From WHSW01 sp963759295 (GTDB lineage Bacteria; Actinomycetota; Thermoleophilia; Solirubrobacterales; 70-9), in NCBI GenBank assembly GCA_963759295.1, contig CAVWYT010000010.1:248001-312000 (forward strand): a stretch of 64,000 nucleotides of DNA, in the 5' to 3' direction. Made by a program: the position numbers and the translations under genes. Positions 61,944 through 64,000 of the stretch are shown here, piece by piece (the stretch's first letter is position 1; every line of letters begins with the position of its first letter). A model generated the notes under the pieces. It searched no databases and had not been told where the DNA came from. It was given only the letters and a program-made list of their open reading frames with translations.

Positions 61944-63089
61944 TTGGAGGCGCTGTCGATCCGCCCCGTGAGCACGAAGCGCGACCTGAGGCGCTTCATC
62001 GAGCTGCCGTATCGATTGCGGCGAGACGATCCCCGATGGGTGCCGCCGCTTCGGTTCGAGCGCCGGCAGTTCCTCGACCGGCGCAAGAACCCGTGGTTCG
62101 AGCACGCCGAGGCCGAGCTGATGCTCGCCGAGCGCGGCGGCGAGGTCGTGGGGCGCATCAGCGCCCAGATAGACCACCGCTGGGACGAGTATCGGGGCGG
62201 AAACGACGGCATGTTCGGGTTCTTCGAGGCCGAGGACGACCCGGAGGTGGTCGGGGCGCTGATCGACGCGGCGGCGGCCTGGCTGCGCGACCGCGGCCGC
62301 GCGCGAATGCTGGGGCCGATGGACTTCACCACCAATGACGAGGTCGGGATCCTGATCGAGGGCTATGACGAGCCGGCGATGATCCTCGAGCCCTGGCACC
62401 CGCCCTACTACTCACAGCGCCTCGAGGCGCACGGCCTCGACAAGGCGATCGATCTGCTGATGTGGACGCTGTGGCTCGGTGAGCTCAGGGAGGGCCACTC
62501 CTTTCACCCACTGATCCACACGGCGGCCGAGAAGTCGCGCGAGCAGGGAGTGGTGGTCCGGCCGATGCGAAAGCGCGGTCTCGAGGCCGAGGTGAGGCGG
62601 TTCATGGACGTCTACAACGAGGCCTGGGGCGACAACTGGGGCTTCGTGCCGATCACGGAGGCGGAGGTCTCCTTCCAGGCCAAGAACCTGCGCCCGATCC
62701 TCGACGAGCATTGGGCGATGATCGCCGAGCACGAGGGGGTCGTCGTCGGAGCGGCGCTGACCCTGCCGGACGTCAACCAGGCGCTGGCGCGGATGGGAGG
62801 CCGGCTGCTGCCGCTCGGCTGGTGGCACTTCCTACGCCGCAAGCGCTACATCGACCGGCTCAGGGTGTTCGCGCTCGGGGTCAAGCACGACTACCAGCAC
62901 CTCGGCGTCGCGGCCGCGCTGTACGAGCGCCACGTTGAGATGGCAGAGAGGTTCGGCCCGCAGGGCGGGCACATGGGATGGATCCTCGAGACCAACGAGG
63001 CGATGAACCGCGCCATGGAGGGGATGGGCGGCAGGGTCGTCCAGCGCTACCGGATCTACGAGCTGGCGCTTGCCGAAGTTGCCGCTTGA
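61944..63089 (+). CDS. GNAT-superfamily N-acyltransferase-like protein (about 380 aa)
   Basis: The 381-residue protein starts SIRPVSTKRDLRRFIELPYR and DDPRWVPPLRFERRQFLDRR, then WFEHAEAELMLAERGGEVVG, MLGPMDFTTNDEVGILIEGY and PPYYSQRLEAHGLDKAIDL. The C-terminal GNAT part includes VFALGVKHDYQHLGVAAALY (acyl-CoA loop Q-x-LGVA) and GWILETNEAMNRAMEGMGGR. This two-part GNAT family is far longer than ordinary acetyltransferases. Next to an SPT-like gene it is a candidate amide-forming acyltransferase. TTG 61944 is the likeliest start, GTG 61968 the alternative. Confidence 0.78.
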   Translation: MEALSIRPVSTKRDLRRFIELPYRLRRDDPRWVPPLRFERRQFLDRRKNPWFEHAEAELMLAERGGEVVGRISAQIDHRWDEYRGGNDGMFGFFEAEDDPEVVGALIDAAAAWLRDRGRARMLGPMDFTTNDEVGILIEGYDEPAMILEPWHPPYYSQRLEAHGLDKAIDLLMWTLWLGELREGHSFHPLIHTAAEKSREQGVVVRPMRKRGLEAEVRRFMDVYNEAWGDNWGFVPITEAEVSFQAKNLRPILDEHWAMIAEHEGVVVGAALTLPDVNQALARMGGRLLPLGWWHFLRRKRYIDRLRVFALGVKHDYQHLGVAAALYERHVEMAERFGPQGGHMGWILETNEAMNRAMEGMGGRVVQRYRIYELALAEVAA

Positions 63090-63111
63090 CAACCCCTTAG
63101 AGTTCAAGCGC

Positions 63112-63438
63112 GTGCGAGAGGAGTTACTGGAAACCGAGGCCGTCGAGATCTCGGAGCTCGACGGCGAGGTCTCGGAGGAGGCCGTCCCGAGGCCTCTCCC
63201 CGCTCCGGCGGGGGAGCGTTCCGATGTCTCCCTCTGGCGCGGCGAGGTCCGCACGGCGGCGATCGCCGCCGCGGGCGGCCTGGTCGCCGGCGCCGCCACC
63301 GTGGCCGCCGTGCGCGCCACCCGGAGCGCGTCGGGCAAAGGTCCCTCGCGTCGATCGAGCCGCGGCAAGGAACGACCTGTGAAGGTGCTCGCCAGCCGGT
63401 CGTTTCTCGTCGACGTCCACCTGCTCGACAAGAGCTAG
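63112..63438 (+). CDS. Small protein with Gly/Ala helix and basic tail, unknown function
   Basis: About 108 residues from GTG 63112 (a TTG at 63070 is an in-frame alternative). An acidic N-terminal third (LETEAVEISELDGEVSEEAV) is followed by one Ala/Gly-rich hydrophobic helix (RTAAIAAAGGLVAGAATVAA) and a basic tail ending VKVLASRSFLVDVHLLDKS. It could be a single-pass membrane protein. I recognise no family. Confidence 0.5.
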   Translation: MREELLETEAVEISELDGEVSEEAVPRPLPAPAGERSDVSLWRGEVRTAAIAAAGGLVAGAATVAAVRATRSASGKGPSRRSSRGKERPVKVLASRSFLVDVHLLDKS

Positions 63439-64000
63439 GTGCCCCGAGTGCCGACGCCGGCCGCCGTCGAGGCCGCCGTGCGCCCCGCATGGACCTACCG
63501 GCTGGGACGCGGAGGGCGCGACGGGGTCCTGCGCCGCCGCGGCCGGGTGCTGTCGCGCCTGCTTGCGGTCGGGGCCGAGCGGGTCGTCGTGCACGTCTGG
63601 CAGCCGGCGCGCGACCGCGTCGTGCTGCGGGCCGCGGCAGCCGACGGCGACTGCGAACGCGAGCAGCTCGAGCGGGCGATCGAGCGGATGCGGTTTGCGA
63701 TCGGCGTCGACGACGACCTGAGCGAGTTCGCCCGCGCGTTTCGCGGCGACCCGCTGATCGGCGCGGCGATCCATCACCGCCCGTGGCACCGTCCGAGGCG
63801 CCGGCCGTGGCCGTGGGAGGCGCTCGCCTGGGCCGTCACCGAGCAGCTGATCGAGGCGAGCAGGGCGGCCCGGATCCAGCGGCGGATCGTGCGCCGCTGG
63901 GGCGACGAGCTCGAGCCCTGCGACCTAGGCGCCTGGCGCGGCCCCGGCTCGCTGCGCGACGTCCCCGCGGCCGAGCTGATCGCGGGACGCGCGCCCGCGG
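63439..64000 (+). CDS. AlkA-like DNA-3-methyladenine glycosylase, N-terminal part (cut by window end)
   Basis: The frame stays open from GTG 63439, directly after the previous stop, to the window end (187 codons). It gives a beta-rich N-terminal domain (WTYRLGRGGRDGVLRRRGRV, VVVHVWQPARDRVVLRAAAA) and then FAIGVDDDLSEFARAFRGDP, RPWPWEALAWAVTEQLIEAS, RRIVRRWGDE and the beginning of a helix-hairpin-helix region. FAIGVDDDLSEF and the WEALxxAVxEQxI helix are as in AlkA-type HhH-GPD glycosylases, which remove alkylated bases. The catalytic aspartate region lies beyond the window. Confidence 0.75.
   Translation, partial: MPRVPTPAAVEAAVRPAWTYRLGRGGRDGVLRRRGRVLSRLLAVGAERVVVHVWQPARDRVVLRAAAADGDCEREQLERAIERMRFAIGVDDDLSEFARAFRGDPLIGAAIHHRPWHRPRRRPWPWEALAWAVTEQLIEASRAARIQRRIVRRWGDELEPCDLGAWRGPGSLRDVPAAELIAGRAPA

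Noticed and set aside
63086..63091. Perfect TTGACA before the small gene at 63112
   Set aside because: No -10 element occurs at 16-18 bp; the nearby TAGAGT is only 6 bp away. It is probably chance within the end of the upstream gene.

Overview
This is a high-GC, gene-dense chromosomal stretch of an actinobacterium. The gene content fits the deep Thermoleophilia/Solirubrobacterales side of Actinomycetota best: a SigB/SigF-type stress sigma factor, an F420-dependent oxidoreductase remnant, HemQ-type coproheme decarboxylase, FprA, DUF3618 and holin-like envelope proteins, a mIHF-like DNA-binding protein, Mla/Mce-type permeases, and many GTG/TTG starts with 4-nt stop/start overlaps. That placement is inference from gene content, not from a marker phylogeny. 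There is no tRNA, rRNA, CRISPR array or insertion sequence that I can see.

Layout. 1-3.8 kb: YceI fragment, a PEP-synthase swivel-domain remnant, chromate transporter, CDF-transporter remnant and a membrane acyltransferase. 3.9-7.3 kb: two acyl-CoA dehydrogenases flanking an SDR. 7.4-10.1 kb: three coupled zinc-ribbon/OB-like proteins of unknown role, the last apparently frameshifted. 10.1-12.3 kb: NTF2-like protein and a YCII-ECF42 sigma pair. 12.3-19.0 kb: an acyl-CoA catabolic locus, with an acyl-CoA dehydrogenase divergent from a tightly overlapped operon of enoyl-CoA hydratase, acyl-CoA carboxylase beta, 28-aa ORF, beta-keto acid cleavage enzyme (BKACE), CaiB/BaiF racemase-like protein and MerR regulator. 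20.4-28.1 kb: a general-stress island with a SigB/SigF-family sigma factor, DJ-1/PfpI protein, STAS remnant, GAF/PAS/GAF/SpoIIE phosphatase, nitrilase-TetR pair and an envelope operon. Three promoter-like sites of the form G(G/T)TT-N15-17-GGGTA(C/G) lie before the sigma gene, the DJ-1 gene and the envelope operon. 28-36 kb: DegV, epimerase, and an Fe-S/redox neighbourhood (ErpA-like carrier, CGFS glutaredoxin, BolA, FprA, HemQ). 36-45.4 kb: a frameshifted membrane protein, a glycosyltransferase-flippase fusion, MetH under a SAM-I riboswitch, and DinB under a LexA-type box. 45.4-50.2 kb: aldehyde dehydrogenase, two tandem PQQ-type sugar dehydrogenases and a lipoprotein. 50.3-53 kb: an Mla-type ABC system (two MlaE, one MlaF) with no MCE protein. 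53-59.8 kb: secreted protein, RND/MMPL exporter, redoxin, B3/4-domain protein and small membrane proteins. 59.9-64 kb: mIHF-like protein, a serine-palmitoyltransferase-like enzyme divergent from a GNAT acyltransferase, and a truncated AlkA-like glycosylase.

Three themes stand out: a SigF-type regulon whose own STAS partner is internally deleted; a possible ceramide-type (SPT plus GNAT) pair; and a group of genes with missing-base frameshifts or non-ATG/GTG/TTG start regions, which may be sequence errors or unusual initiation.
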